Source of the DNA: Nostoc commune NIES-4072 | GTDB lineage: Bacteria; Cyanobacteriota; Cyanobacteriia; Cyanobacteriales; Nostocaceae | Assembly: GCF_003113895.1 (NCBI RefSeq) | Contig: NZ_BDUD01000001.1 | Location: 566,941-616,754, forward strand | Length of the DNA stretch: 49,814 nt | Reading direction: 5' to 3' | Shown: positions 35,131 to 43,672 of the stretch, in pieces | How positions within the stretch are numbered: the stretch's first letter is position 1 | Layout: every line of letters begins with the position of its first letter | The notes under the pieces: generated by a model | What the model was told of the DNA's origin: nothing | Databases searched by the model: none | Seen by the model: the letters and a program-made list of their open reading frames with translations, nothing else | Position numbers and translations under genes: made by a program

Positions 35131-35933
35131 AAGCTACCAATTAGTTGTTTTATGAAGTTCTCTCTCACTGCCTTCACCCGTCATCTTGGGGTTGGTCGAG
35201 TACTAGCACCCCAAAAAATTTTTACATCCAGATTAGACATGAGGCAAGAGAAGAGAGGTGAAAAGTGGGATGCTCTCTTAAGAAGAAAGAATTTGAATTA
35301 GCCTAAATTTGTGGTTGTTAGCAAAGTACCAAAAACTTATCGGTATTTAGCAGTTTTGCTATTAACTTTGGATAATTGCATAAAACAATTAAAAAAACAA
35401 GCCTATTGAGATATATTTTTAAAGTAAAAAAATTAGCAAACTAGTGTTAAGCACTACTTGCATTTTTCTCGTAAGTGTGAAAAAATCTGTTAAATAGATA
35501 AACTACGGTAAATCAGTCGATTTGTAGTATTTTAGAATGATAAACTACAACATTTCTTTAATTTAGGGGCTGACTACTTAGCCGGAGCTACAAAAAAATA
35601 TTGATCGCTTAATACAGGTGATAATCGAATGGCACTAAGAAAAGCTCTAAGCTATACGGAATAAGGGCTACAGCTTTGAAAGCTATTGAACAGTGGAGGA
35701 GGGGTCAGGCGGTCGTCCAAGATGGCAGTATCATGGAAGCGATGCCTACGGCGGTAAACTACGCCACGAAAGACACGCTGAGTTTGCGATCGCCTACGCC
35801 ATCGCTTTGCTTTGCACCAGAAAGTGGAATCAGATGTACAAGTTGTCTAAAAATTTCTGGTAGGTAGGAAAAGCGAAGCTCGTTCATGAAATACTTTCCT
35901 TGAGACGAGCAAGCAAACATCATAAATACTACT
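35131..35933. other. Spacer upstream of ssuC holding a conserved motif and decayed DNA
   Basis: Near ssuC is a hairpin-forming pair TTGGGGT..ACCCCAA (about 35193-35215). The motif at 35504-35532 is listed separately. From 35640 to 35930 a short frame (KAIEQWRRGQAVVQDGS) and a degenerate R1 repeat (about 35739-35764) are seen; no gene is recognised. It borders transposase remnants on the right. Confidence 0.5.
35504..35532 (-). promoter_or_regulatory. Shared ssu motif, copy upstream of ssuC
   Basis: Reads TACGGTAAA-N11-GTAGTATTTT on the plus strand. The same pattern occurs at 38015-38043 (upstream of ssuA: TACACTAAA-N11-ACAGTATTTAA, sharing TCAGTC in the spacer) and at 38629-38660 (TACGGTAAA-N14-GTAGTATTT). 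It could be an operator of a sulfur regulator or a promoter; which one is unknown. Confidence 0.5.
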
Positions 35934-36443
35934 GTGACACTACGAGTACAAATCCTCAAGGATAAATTTAGCCAAAGTTTGGGACTACCGTTTAAAGAAC
36001 TATTGCCAGAGTCTGTAATAAGACTTGCAATCTCGGAGCTAAAAATTAAATACAAAAAGCGGTTATTTGACCCATTAATAACTTTATGGGCATTTTTATC
36101 ACAAGTGCTGGATACTGATAAAACTTGTAATAATGCTGTGAGTAAAATAATTGCACCTAAAAGCTGGTGAAGAAGTAGAAGTCCCTTCTCTTCGAGACGC
36201 TCCGCGAACAACAGATACGAGTGCTTACTGCCAAGCTCTTGTCTTGGCTTCCAGAAAAGTTATTAGAAAAACTTTTCAATTTCTCGGCACAAAGCTTAGA
36301 ACAGAAAGTAGCAACAGAATATTTATGGTGTGGTCGAAATGTCAAAGTAATAGATGGGTCAACTGTCTCGATGCCTGACACTGTAGAGAATCAAAAAGAA
36401 TACCCTCAGCCCAGTAGCCAAAAGCCCGGATGTGGCTTTCCAA
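35934..36443 (+). pseudogene. IS4-like DDE transposase remnant
   Basis: N-terminal third of an IS4-type transposase, spread over three frames: MTLRVQILKDKFSQSLGLPF..LLPESVI..KRLFDPLITLWAFLSQVLDTDKTCNNAVSKIIA, then HLKAGEEVEVPS..TDTSAYCQA, then LPEKLLEKLFNFSAQ..YLWCGRNVKVIDGSTVSMPDTVENQKEYPQPSSQKPGCGFP. Frameshifts are near 36152 and 36232. Between VPS and TDTSAY lie seven extra codons (LRDAPRT, 36190-36210) from a dispersed palindromic repeat. Homology stops at about 36443 where a TnpB fragment begins on the other strand. It lies inside the ssuA-ssuC interval. Confidence 0.85.
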
Positions 36444-36618
36444 TGTGTAATATTCTTTAAGCCCAACGTCTAAACCAACTGTATTACCAGTTGGTTCTAT
36501 GTTTTCAGAACGGTCTACATCAATGCAAAATTGAACATATACGCCATCAGCACGTTTTACCAATCTCACCCACTAATTGCGCTGACTTTCCATAAGCTTT
36601 GAATTCAAAAACTAGCAT
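36444..36618 (-). pseudogene. TnpB remnant with internal deletion
   Basis: Starts at ATG 36618 with a strong AGGAGG ribosome site and reads MLVFEFKAYGKSAQ, the start of a TnpB family, then jumps in another frame to VRLVKRADGVYVQFCIDVDR..NTVGLDVGLKEYYT, the region of the first RuvC Asp. About 150 residues are missing between and everything after KEYYT is lost at the joint with the IS4-like remnant. Confidence 0.8.
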
Positions 36619-36805
36619 CTTTTTTCCTCCTTTCTTATACTACCACGCTTGGTATAAGATATTAGGAAGATTGAAAACTTTATACAATGTTGACGGCTGA
36701 ATAAATTCAGCCATTCGCTTATATCCCCCCTTTAGAAAAGGGGGGCTTTACGCATCACACTCGTAAGTAGGTGGGCGCTAAAAATGCGCCTACCTCCTGC
36801 CTTTT
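36619..36805. other. Left-end relic of the TnpB element and ssuA downstream region
   Basis: Carries CTTATAC..GTATAAG (about 36635-36658) and GCTGAATAAATTCAGC hairpins, as expected at the left end of an IS200/IS605-type element on the minus strand, then a CCCCCC..GGGGGG hairpin (36724-36748) related to the repeat inside pbpC. The ssuA stop is at 36806. Confidence 0.55.
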
Positions 36806-37909
36806 TCAATTAGTTTTGGGTGAAAAAGCTGCATATTGCTCAGGTCTAAGCATCGCTTCTTTGACGTTAAGTTCTTTGGGAATCAATTTCAGTTCATAGA
36901 ATTTATCAGCAACTTGCTGCTGAAGAGTAATTAATTCTTGAGTAATTGGTGTGATGCCAAACTTTCTTCTTTTAGTAGTTTTTTGCATTGTTTCCAAATC
37001 AATGCCCAAAATGGGAGAGAGATTTGCAGCTACTTCATCTCGATGTTGATCAGCCCATTGTTCAAAATTTTGAATTTCTTCTAGTAATGTCTTAATAATT
37101 TCTGGCTGCTGGCTAGCAAATTTTTGGCTAGCAAGATAAAAGCCTCCCTGTTTATTAATTCCTGTACCATCAATTAATACACGCGCATCAGCAGATTTCT
37201 CGGCTGCTGCGTAAAATGGGTCCCAAATTGACCAAGCATCAATACTACCTTTGACAAAAGCGGCACGAGCATCGGCTGGCGGTAAATATATGGGTTGAAT
37301 ATCACTATATTTCAAACCATATTTTTCTAAAATTTGTACCAGCATATAATGGGCGCTAGAACCTTTTTGAAAAGCAATCTTTTTCCCCTTAAGATCGTTG
37401 ACTGTTTTGATAGCTGATTTTTTGGAAACAAGAATTGCTGAACTAGCAGGACTTGGCGCAATTCCTGCAATATATGTGATTGCAGCACCTGCTGCCTGAG
37501 CAAAAATTGGTGGCGATTCTCCAGTATGCCCAAAGTCAATACTGCCAACATTCATAGCTTCTAAAAGCTGTGGGCCAGCCGGAAATTCAATCCATTCAAC
37601 AGATGCACCTTCAGTTTGTAATCGCTTTTCTAAAAGCCCTTTAGTTTTTAGGAGAATTGCTGATTTCTGATAGCCAAATCTGACTACTGATGCTTTATTT
37701 TGAGTGGAATTATTGGCAGATTCAGTTGTAGTATTACTTGGATTATTTGCTGTACACGCAGCAAATAGTAAACTGAGGCATAAGCCAGTAATAAAAGATC
37801 CAGTAATTTGTATAGGAGTACTTGATAATAACCGTGTTTGACTAGCAAATCTGGAAATAACCCATTGTTTGCAATAGATTATTATGCGGTTAAATAAAAA
37901 TTCAAACAT
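36806..37909 (-). CDS. ssuA: Aliphatic sulfonate-binding lipoprotein SsuA
   Basis: A 367-residue substrate-binding protein. The lipobox LLFAAC places the lipidated Cys at residue 52, after a hydrophobic stretch (36-50). The mature part has VVRFGYQKSAILLKTKGLLEKRL, VEWIEFPAGPQLLEAMNVGSIDFGHTGESPPIFAQAAG and DAWSIWDPFYAAAE, hallmarks of SsuA-type binders. It captures alkanesulfonates in the periplasm for SsuBC. It was presumably once directly upstream of ssuC; transposon remnants now separate them by 1.7 kb, so the two parts likely use separate promoters. Confidence 0.93.
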   Translation of the reverse strand: MFEFLFNRIIIYCKQWVISRFASQTRLLSSTPIQITGSFITGLCLSLLFAACTANNPSNTTTESANNSTQNKASVVRFGYQKSAILLKTKGLLEKRLQTEGASVEWIEFPAGPQLLEAMNVGSIDFGHTGESPPIFAQAAGAAITYIAGIAPSPASSAILVSKKSAIKTVNDLKGKKIAFQKGSSAHYMLVQILEKYGLKYSDIQPIYLPPADARAAFVKGSIDAWSIWDPFYAAAEKSADARVLIDGTGINKQGGFYLASQKFASQQPEIIKTLLEEIQNFEQWADQHRDEVAANLSPILGIDLETMQKTTKRRKFGITPITQELITLQQQVADKFYELKLIPKELNVKEAMLRPEQYAAFSPKTN

Positions 37910-38014
37910 TAATTTTGACCTATTTTTCGGAAAAATGCTAAGTTTATTGATTGTCAGTATCGTTAGAGCAAGTAATTTATGATGAGTTTGCTAAATTTAT
38001 ATTTTTACCTAATT

Positions 38015-38043
38015 TACACTAAATCAGTCAGCTTACAGTATTT
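38015..38043 (-). promoter_or_regulatory. Shared ssu motif, copy upstream of ssuA
   Basis: TACACTAAA-TCAGTCAGCTT-ACAGTATTT, about 105 bp before the ssuA start. It matches the ssuC copy (35504-35532) in both conserved arms, in the 11-base spacing and in TCAGTC within the spacer. Confidence 0.5.
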
Positions 38044-38090
38044 AATTTTTTATAAGATACTAGCATTTCATAAAAATTTTAGCTGAAACA

Positions 38091-38358
38091 GCAATTCATC
38101 TCACGTCTCACTGTCGATAGGAGCGTGAGATGAATTGCACGTGAGTTGATGACCTCTGGAACGGGGGATAAAGCGATAAAATCCGGGTTGGGGGTTTCCC
38201 CCATGAACAACTTCATCAAGAAGCCTGTCGTCCAGATGTAAGTCGGAGTAATAGAGGACGCAAGAAATCTACTACTACGCTTTCTGTTGGGCAGGAAGCC
38301 TACACTGTACGCGTTGGCGAAAGCCTCTCGTAGAGAAGCGTCTGTGTAGGTAGTTCAC
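38091..38358. mobile_element. Non-autonomous IS200/IS605-like element
   Basis: Left side is a hairpin with perfect 15-bp arms (GCAATTCATCTCACG at 38091-38105, CGTGAGATGAATTGC at 38124-38138). The right side repeats the TnpB element's end: AAGCCTACACTG (38298-38309) and GTGTAGGTAGTTCAC (38344-38358), with a dispersed palindrome (38309-38340) between. No open frame of note lies within 268 bp. It is either a MITE-type derivative or the relic of a TnpB element. Confidence 0.6.
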
Positions 38359-38628
38359 TAAATAGGTATTTACGGCTAAAACTTAAACCTCAAAATATAG
38401 TTACTTGGCTCAAAAAAATCTGATAATATGTATTTTTAAATACCAAATTCCAGTAAATTCGGAAAATTGCCGCAAATTTAGTTTTTGATGCTCGATTATT
38501 TGAAATAAAGCTTTTTGCATCTCGATAAGTTTTTACTATTTCTTACAACTTTATTCAATCGGGTTTAACTTTTATTAACATAGCTCTTGATTTTTAACAA
38601 AAAGTGTGTAAAGCTTCTTTATATAAAG

Positions 38629-38660
38629 TACGGTAAAAACACCGATAATAAGTAGTATTT
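38629..38660 (+). promoter_or_regulatory. Shared ssu motif, third copy
   Basis: TACGGTAAA-N14-GTAGTATTT, with AAGTGTG and TTATATAAAG-like flanks that also resemble the ssuC upstream region. It lies just before the LLM-like remnant; strand is a guess. Confidence 0.4.
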
Positions 38661-38748
38661 ATGAGAGTGCGATCGCTGTTTGCATAGCGTTCCGCAAGAA
38701 AGGTAGGTGTGTAAGCCCCTTCCCCCAACTTTGGCGCTTTGTTCGCAT

Positions 38749-38880
38749 ACAGTCATCATTACTACAGAAAGCTACTATTTTGACCCCGTGGAAGATGCGA
38801 TCGCCTACGGTCGAGATGTGATTCCGTTGGTAAAAAAAGAAGTACAGCGAAAAGAACAACAAACAGTCACTGTTGCCTAG
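38749..38880 (+). pseudogene. C-terminal remnant, possibly an LLM-class flavin monooxygenase
   Basis: The last 43 codons read TVIITTESYYFDPVEDAIAYGRD then VIPLVKKEVQRKEQQTVTVA and TAG (38878-38880). The form 'Y...VIPLVKKEV' resembles the C-terminus of luciferase-like monooxygenases, the class of SsuD, and the place beside the ssu cluster fits. The match is short, so the family is only suggested. No start is present. Confidence 0.45.
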
Positions 38881-39082
38881 ATTGAAAGAAGAGAAATCTA
38901 AAATCATTCGGCTAAACGCTCACGTAGGCGAGGCAGTTTTCATCCATGCCTCTTAATCTACTACCTCAGTAACCCATTTTTGACTGTAGCGTTTCCTATC
39001 CTGTGAACGGTTACCCGTCAACAAGCCAAGTGTATTAGCCAAATGACATAACATATCCTACTTCATATACATTGAATTTTTC

Positions 39083-39379
39083 TTGCCAACTTACTTATTA
39101 CAGCTTATGCCTAACAACGGTGAGCAGATATTTAATGGACAAGTTGAAAGAGAGTTATTAGATGGAGTACCTTGGTTATTAGGGCAACAGCCTCAACTAC
39201 CAGACCATCTTCAGCTATTACTCAATGAACAACAGCAAACACGAGATATCTGGGAGTTACCAAAAGAAAATAGCCCCAGTTCCGAACCAACAAAAATGCA
39301 CTTCCATTCTAGAGCGATAAGTTTTTTGACCGCAGCAATAAGTTATAAGTCAATTCTTCATGTCTTTAAGCTTTATTAG
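39083..39379 (+). CDS. Small hypothetical protein, possibly a fragment
   Basis: A 98-residue frame; NGEQIFNGQVERELLDGVPWLLGQQPQLPDHLQLLLNEQQQTRDIWELPKEN looks protein-like, while the last 30 residues do not. I do not recognise it. The start is TTG, with no ribosome site. It converges with the beta-helix gene, their stops only 5 bp apart. Confidence 0.35.
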   Translation: MPTYLLQLMPNNGEQIFNGQVERELLDGVPWLLGQQPQLPDHLQLLLNEQQQTRDIWELPKENSPSSEPTKMHFHSRAISFLTAAISYKSILHVFKLY

Positions 39380-39384
39380 AAGTT

Positions 39385-41127
39385 TTAAACTTTGACGCGT
39401 GAAGCTTTGGTGAGCAATTTACCTACGACATTATCCAGCTTGATAACCTTAGTTGAATTCTTTCGTGGGGTGTCAAAGTTACAATTAATGGTGCTGTAGT
39501 CCAGTGTAGCAGTGCCAGGGCTAGAGTTGTAAATGCCGCCACCACGTCCAGACTCGTAACTACCAAAACTAAGTTCGATCCCAAAAGCTTTATTGTGTTT
39601 GATAGTGCTATTTCCCACTGTTAGGGTGGCAGTATTATAGATGCCACCGCCAAAGTGTGCTTGATTGCCGCTAATGGTACTATAGTCCACGGCAACGATT
39701 CCTAACGGCTCGTTATAGATACCGCCACCGTAATCTCTAGCATAGTTATTACTAATAATACTATTACTTACCGATAGAACACCTTGATTATAGATCCCAC
39801 CTCCAGTGGTAGCCTTATTGTGTTTGATAGTACTATTCTCCACCGTTATACTGCCATATACTAGTACATCTGGGCTACGGTAACCGGGGATGATAAAGCC
39901 TGGGTTATAGATGGCACCGCCGTATTTCGCATAGTTATTACCGATGGTGCTATTACTAACGGTTATAGTGCCTTCGTTGTAGATACCGCCGCCTAAGTAG
40001 CCGTGGTTCTCACTGATGAGACTATTATTCACAGTTATAGTGCCTTCGTTGTAGATACCACCACCAGAGCCTTTTGTACCTGCCGAATTGTCACTAATGA
40101 TGCTGTTATTCACCGTTATAGTGCCATCACCCTGATTAAGACTGATATCGTCATAGATCCCACCACCGTATTCCGCAGTGTTGCTACTAATGAGACTATT
40201 CTCTACTGAGAGACTAACACTGCTGTAGATGCCGCCCCCCTTGCCGGCGTTATTGTTACTGATGAGACTGTTACTTACGGTTATAGCGCCTTCGTAGTTA
40301 CCATAGATACCACCGCCGTATTCCGCAGTGTTGCCAATGATGCTACTCCTATCCACTGATAGGATGCCAGAACTGAAGATGCCGCCGCCGCCGTAGTAGT
40401 TAGACCTGAAACTAACACTGTTGTCACTAATGAGGCTCTTACTCACCGTTATAGTGCCAAACTCGTAACCAAAGATGCCGCCGCCTCCGTATTCCGCAGT
40501 GTTGGCACGAATGGTGCTATTACTCACGGTAACGATGCCTATATTGCGGTTGCCATTCTCCTTAAAAACATAGTTGTAGATGCCGCCGCCTTCTCTATAT
40601 GCAGTGTTGTCACTAATAGTGCTTTTATCGACTGATAGAATGCCAGAGCTGAAGATGCCGCCGCCGTTGTTTGTCGCCGAATTGCCAGTGATGGTGCTGT
40701 TACTCACCGATAGGGTGCCTTGATTAAAGATAGCACCGCCGTATTCCGCAGTATTGCCAGTGATGGTAGTGTTGCTCACCGATAAAGTGCCTTGATTGGA
40801 GATGGCACCGCCTCCTCCGGCGTTTTTGTAGCTATTGGTAATGGTTAGCCCGTTGATTGCAACAGTTACACCATTGCCAATGTCAAAAACACGGTCAGCA
40901 CTATTATCACTAATAGTTAGTATGCCTGGATTTGTGCCTTGAATGCTAAGGTCATCTGTGATACTCAGACTGCTACCAGTCAAACTGATGGTATGAGCGA
41001 GTCCATCATTAAACAGTCCACCAAAATTAATGATGTCTTTTCCTGCCAAGGCATTGGCATTTAAAATTGCCTGCCGCAGAGAACCTGTATCACTGTTCTT
41101 GGTGTTAGTTACGGTAAATATAGACAT
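39385..41127 (-). CDS. Right-handed beta-helix repeat protein
   Basis: A 580-residue protein beginning MSIFTVTNTKNSDTGSLRQAILNAN, a start shared by cyanobacterial repeat proteins of the 'choice-of-anchor'/polymorphic outer-membrane type. From about residue 100 it is built of 20-30-residue repeats of the form GTLSVSNSTITGN.A..GGGIYN, many nearly identical in DNA, which predict a parallel beta-helix. No signal peptide is visible, so export would need a C-terminal signal; the short basic C-terminus (SRVKV) carries no obvious one. It may have lost C-terminal calcium-binding domains. Likely a surface or secreted protein; ligand unknown. Confidence 0.88.
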   Translation of the reverse strand: MSIFTVTNTKNSDTGSLRQAILNANALAGKDIINFGGLFNDGLAHTISLTGSSLSITDDLSIQGTNPGILTISDNSADRVFDIGNGVTVAINGLTITNSYKNAGGGGAISNQGTLSVSNTTITGNTAEYGGAIFNQGTLSVSNSTITGNSATNNGGGIFSSGILSVDKSTISDNTAYREGGGIYNYVFKENGNRNIGIVTVSNSTIRANTAEYGGGGIFGYEFGTITVSKSLISDNSVSFRSNYYGGGGIFSSGILSVDRSSIIGNTAEYGGGIYGNYEGAITVSNSLISNNNAGKGGGIYSSVSLSVENSLISSNTAEYGGGIYDDISLNQGDGTITVNNSIISDNSAGTKGSGGGIYNEGTITVNNSLISENHGYLGGGIYNEGTITVSNSTIGNNYAKYGGAIYNPGFIIPGYRSPDVLVYGSITVENSTIKHNKATTGGGIYNQGVLSVSNSIISNNYARDYGGGIYNEPLGIVAVDYSTISGNQAHFGGGIYNTATLTVGNSTIKHNKAFGIELSFGSYESGRGGGIYNSSPGTATLDYSTINCNFDTPRKNSTKVIKLDNVVGKLLTKASRVKV

Positions 41128-41278
41128 TGAGGTTAATCCAATCCTTTTTTGGTATAAAATATTACATTTATTGTCGTGCCTGACTTTCCCCGTATTTGGA
41201 AAAGCTCTCTCCTCCTATGAGCTACGGTGTACACACAAGTCTATAAATCCCACCTGAAAATTGCTTTCGTTGCCCTAG

Positions 41279-41394
41279 TGGTCTGTCCCATTAATTTTGC
41301 GGGGCTACTAGATCCCCGACTTCTTGAAGGAAGTGGGGGATCTTAACACCACTAACCTCTCAAAAATTTTGGGACAGACTAATAGTCGTAAAAA
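41279..41394. repeat. MITE-like element with GTCTGTCCCA ends
   Basis: GTCTGTCCCA near 41280 pairs with TGGGACAGAC near 41384, bounding about 115 bp. The inside has a nested palindrome (GATCCCCGACTTCTTGAAGG / AAGTGGGGGATC). No coding capacity. Confidence 0.6.
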
Positions 41395-42109
41395 TAGGGG
41401 GAGAAATGGAGTTTCAAGTTGCCCAAAATTTGGGTATTTATGGGACTAAAAGAGTTGAAACCTTGTGTACATGTAGCCTTCTGTGACCTAGAGATATTCT
41501 AAATTTTCCCTCTCTCATATAGAGAAAGGGTTTAGGTTCTTCGTCGGCTTTTCCAAATGAGGTGAAAAGTCAGGTAGTCGCCCGTGCCTGAGCCGCTAAA
41601 GTCATTGCCGTTGGCGTTACCACCCATTGGCAAGTCAGGTCTTTTGCTTTCAAGTGCCAGCACAAGAAAACATCTCAGTCAGTATATGGCTAAAACCTAG
41701 ATTTTCCTTAAAGTTGTTTTAATTCAGAAGTGCGAAATTATGCCCTTCAGAAATTTTAAAACATCTTTTAAGAGTGTTAATAACGAAAAATAATCTATTA
41801 TTCGACACTTGGAAATAGGCAACATGCTGATAACCTGATAACAATAGCGAAAAATTATTTATATGTCTATCATTGCAGAAATATCTTCGCATAATCTTTA
41901 TGTTATCGATTTATAAATGTAGGTAGAGCGGCGTAAATAATTAAAGGTTTATAGTGATGATTTTAATTCTCAAATAAGGGCTAAATCCCTTGCTCTAAAA
42001 CATTTTAAAATATTTTGTATTACTTAATACAGTTTGATTTATTCTCGCTTACTTACTGAGATATTATAAGCACTGAGCTTAATGTATTCTTTATATTTTG
42101 CTCTCGTCA

Positions 42110-42228
42110 TTTGCGTAGTAACCTGACACTTGAGTTATTAGACAATGCCGCAATTGCAAGAGGTCTAATTAATATCCCTGTTTGCGTAATAACCTGACAC
42201 TTGAGTTATTAGACAATGCCGCAATTGC
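42110..42228. repeat. 48-bp direct repeat, 71-bp period
   Basis: 42110-42157 and 42181-42228 are the same 48 bases with one difference (GCGTAGTAACC versus GCGTAATAACC); each contains CTGACACTTGAGTTATTAG. The two are 23 bp apart. Two copies only, no further unit. Confidence 0.85.
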
Positions 42229-42468
42229 TTAAGTACAATAAACTTCTTGCAGAAGTCGGGAAAGGGTAAAGGTTATTTTCCCCTTCCCCTTTAACATGAG
42301 TCCCTTTTCCGACGAGAGGGCAAAAAGCACTTTTGCAAGAGGTCTTTATTTTTGCAAGATGTTGGTCAAATAAGTCCATTATTTAATACGTCTTTGGAGG
42401 TGGGGTTTTTCCAGCCATAAAAGATTTATACTTTTTCAAAGTAAAAAAACTATAACGACAATTGATAT

Positions 42469-43170
42469 TTAAAAAGAAATTACTTTACGATCGCGCAAAA
42501 ATTTACCGTTTATATTGCGTGGAGCATCAGTAGCCAACCAAATTGCAGTGTCGGCTCCTTGTTCTGGCTCTCGCGGTGCTGATGAACCACCCATATCTGT
42601 TTTGACCCACCCCGGGCAAATGGAATTGACGACGATCCCAAGGGATTGCAAAGCTTGTGCAAGCATGATCGTTGCGCCATTCAATGCTAGCTTTGATAGG
42701 CAGTAACTTGGGACATCGTAAGACAAGCCTCCTAATGCTCCATATCCACTTGAAACATTAATAACTCTAGCATCAGGAGATTTTTCCAACAGGGGCAAAA
42801 ATGCCTGCACCATCCGAATTGCGCCAAAGGTGTTGGCGTTCATTGTGGAATCAAGTAACTCACGGTCAATGGTAAGAATATTTACATCCTTGTCTGGATA
42901 GACGCCAGCATTATTGATCAAAACGTCTAAGCGATCAATCTTTTGGTGCAGGGTTTTTACTGCTTCATTGATAGAGCGATCGTCAGTGACATCCAATTCG
43001 AGAGGAATTACCTTTGGTTGAAGCTTTTGGGCCGCAAGTTTTGCGTTATCAAGCGATCGCGAAGTGATAATTATCGAATAGCCTTTTACTAGTAGACCTT
43101 GAGCGATCGCAAACCCAATCCCTCGATTCCCACCTGTGACTAATGCCCATTTGTCTTGCGTAGATTCCAT
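42469..43170 (-). CDS. Short-chain dehydrogenase/reductase
   Basis: A 233-residue classical SDR: ALVTGGNRGIGFAIA is the NADP loop, DVTDD and INNAGVYPD are typical, and the catalytic set is VINVSSGYG (Ser) and PSYCLSKLAL (Tyr-x3-Lys). The ending PGWVKTDMGG..A..EGADTAIWLA resembles carbonyl-reductase-type SDRs. The substrate cannot be told. It stands alone on the minus strand. Confidence 0.92.
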   Translation of the reverse strand: MESTQDKWALVTGGNRGIGFAIAQGLLVKGYSIIITSRSLDNAKLAAQKLQPKVIPLELDVTDDRSINEAVKTLHQKIDRLDVLINNAGVYPDKDVNILTIDRELLDSTMNANTFGAIRMVQAFLPLLEKSPDARVINVSSGYGALGGLSYDVPSYCLSKLALNGATIMLAQALQSLGIVVNSICPGWVKTDMGGSSAPREPEQGADTAIWLATDAPRNINGKFLRDRKVISF

Positions 43171-43285
43171 CTTCTGTTCTACCTGGTGTTGAGAATGCTT
43201 GCTTTTGTTGAATCAGCAAATAGCAAGTCGTTGGTTTGTGTATCGTGATTAATTGAAATTTCCATACAGTACCTGCTTAATCCCT

Positions 43286-43519
43286 TCAAGAATCTATAAC
43301 AGATGTAATGCGTTTGTAGCGTTTACGCTCTGCTGACCATTTGTTACATGCTTGTATAACTGTTTGTCTGTCTTGCTGTGATAAAAGCTCATCTGGTTGA
43401 CTGCAAGCTAAAATTTGTGCAGCTTTTCGAGCTTGTTCATATCCCACACCATATTTGACTAGTTCTGTATGGAATATTTTTTCTTTTTCCTCGACTGATA
43501 TCAAAAAATTCTGCTGCAT
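43286..43519 (-). CDS. Small hypothetical protein
   Basis: A 77-residue, charged, helical protein: ISVEEKEKIFHTELVKYGVGYEQARKAAQILACSQPDELLSQQDRQ. Not recognised. The regular helical pattern and the ATG suggest a real gene. It lies upstream of the SDR in the same direction. Confidence 0.6.
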   Translation of the reverse strand: MQQNFLISVEEKEKIFHTELVKYGVGYEQARKAAQILACSQPDELLSQQDRQTVIQACNKWSAERKRYKRITSVIDS

Positions 43520-43672
43520 AAGGTTTAAAAGGTTGTTGTTAAATTACATCTAACCTCTTCTACAATCTCTGTTGTTCTCTCATCGGAATGATTCAACAAC
43601 CAGAGCAAAATAACTTTTAATTTTAAATATTACAAATATTAAAGTTTTTTAACTCTAGCTTAAGAAGTGCAA

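Larger units (their letters stand above)
37910..38748. other. Gene-free stretch upstream of ssuA
   Basis: Contains the shared motif at 38015-38043, a non-autonomous IS605-like element at 38091-38358, and a second motif at 38629-38660. The rest is AT-rich with no recognisable gene. Confidence 0.6.
41128..42468. other. 1.3-kb gene-free stretch
   Basis: Holds the AGCTACGGTGTACACACAA repeat (41220-41241), a MITE-like element (41279-41394), a hairpin near 41505-41530, a short minus-strand coding relic (about 41536-41640; ...LPMGGNANGNDFSGSGTGDYLTFHLI...), AT-rich DNA, and the 71-bp tandem duplication (42110-42228). No full gene is seen on either strand. Confidence 0.6.

Noticed and set aside
36342..36443. 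Extension of the TnpB remnant (LESHIRAFGYWAEG...)
   Set aside because: This part is the antisense of the IS4-like transposase, on the other side of the joint.
38659..38907. 82-codon minus-strand frame
   Set aside because: It is antisense to the better-looking LLM-like remnant.
42110..42228. CRISPR array
   Set aside because: Two copies with one 23-bp gap is a tandem duplication, not an array.
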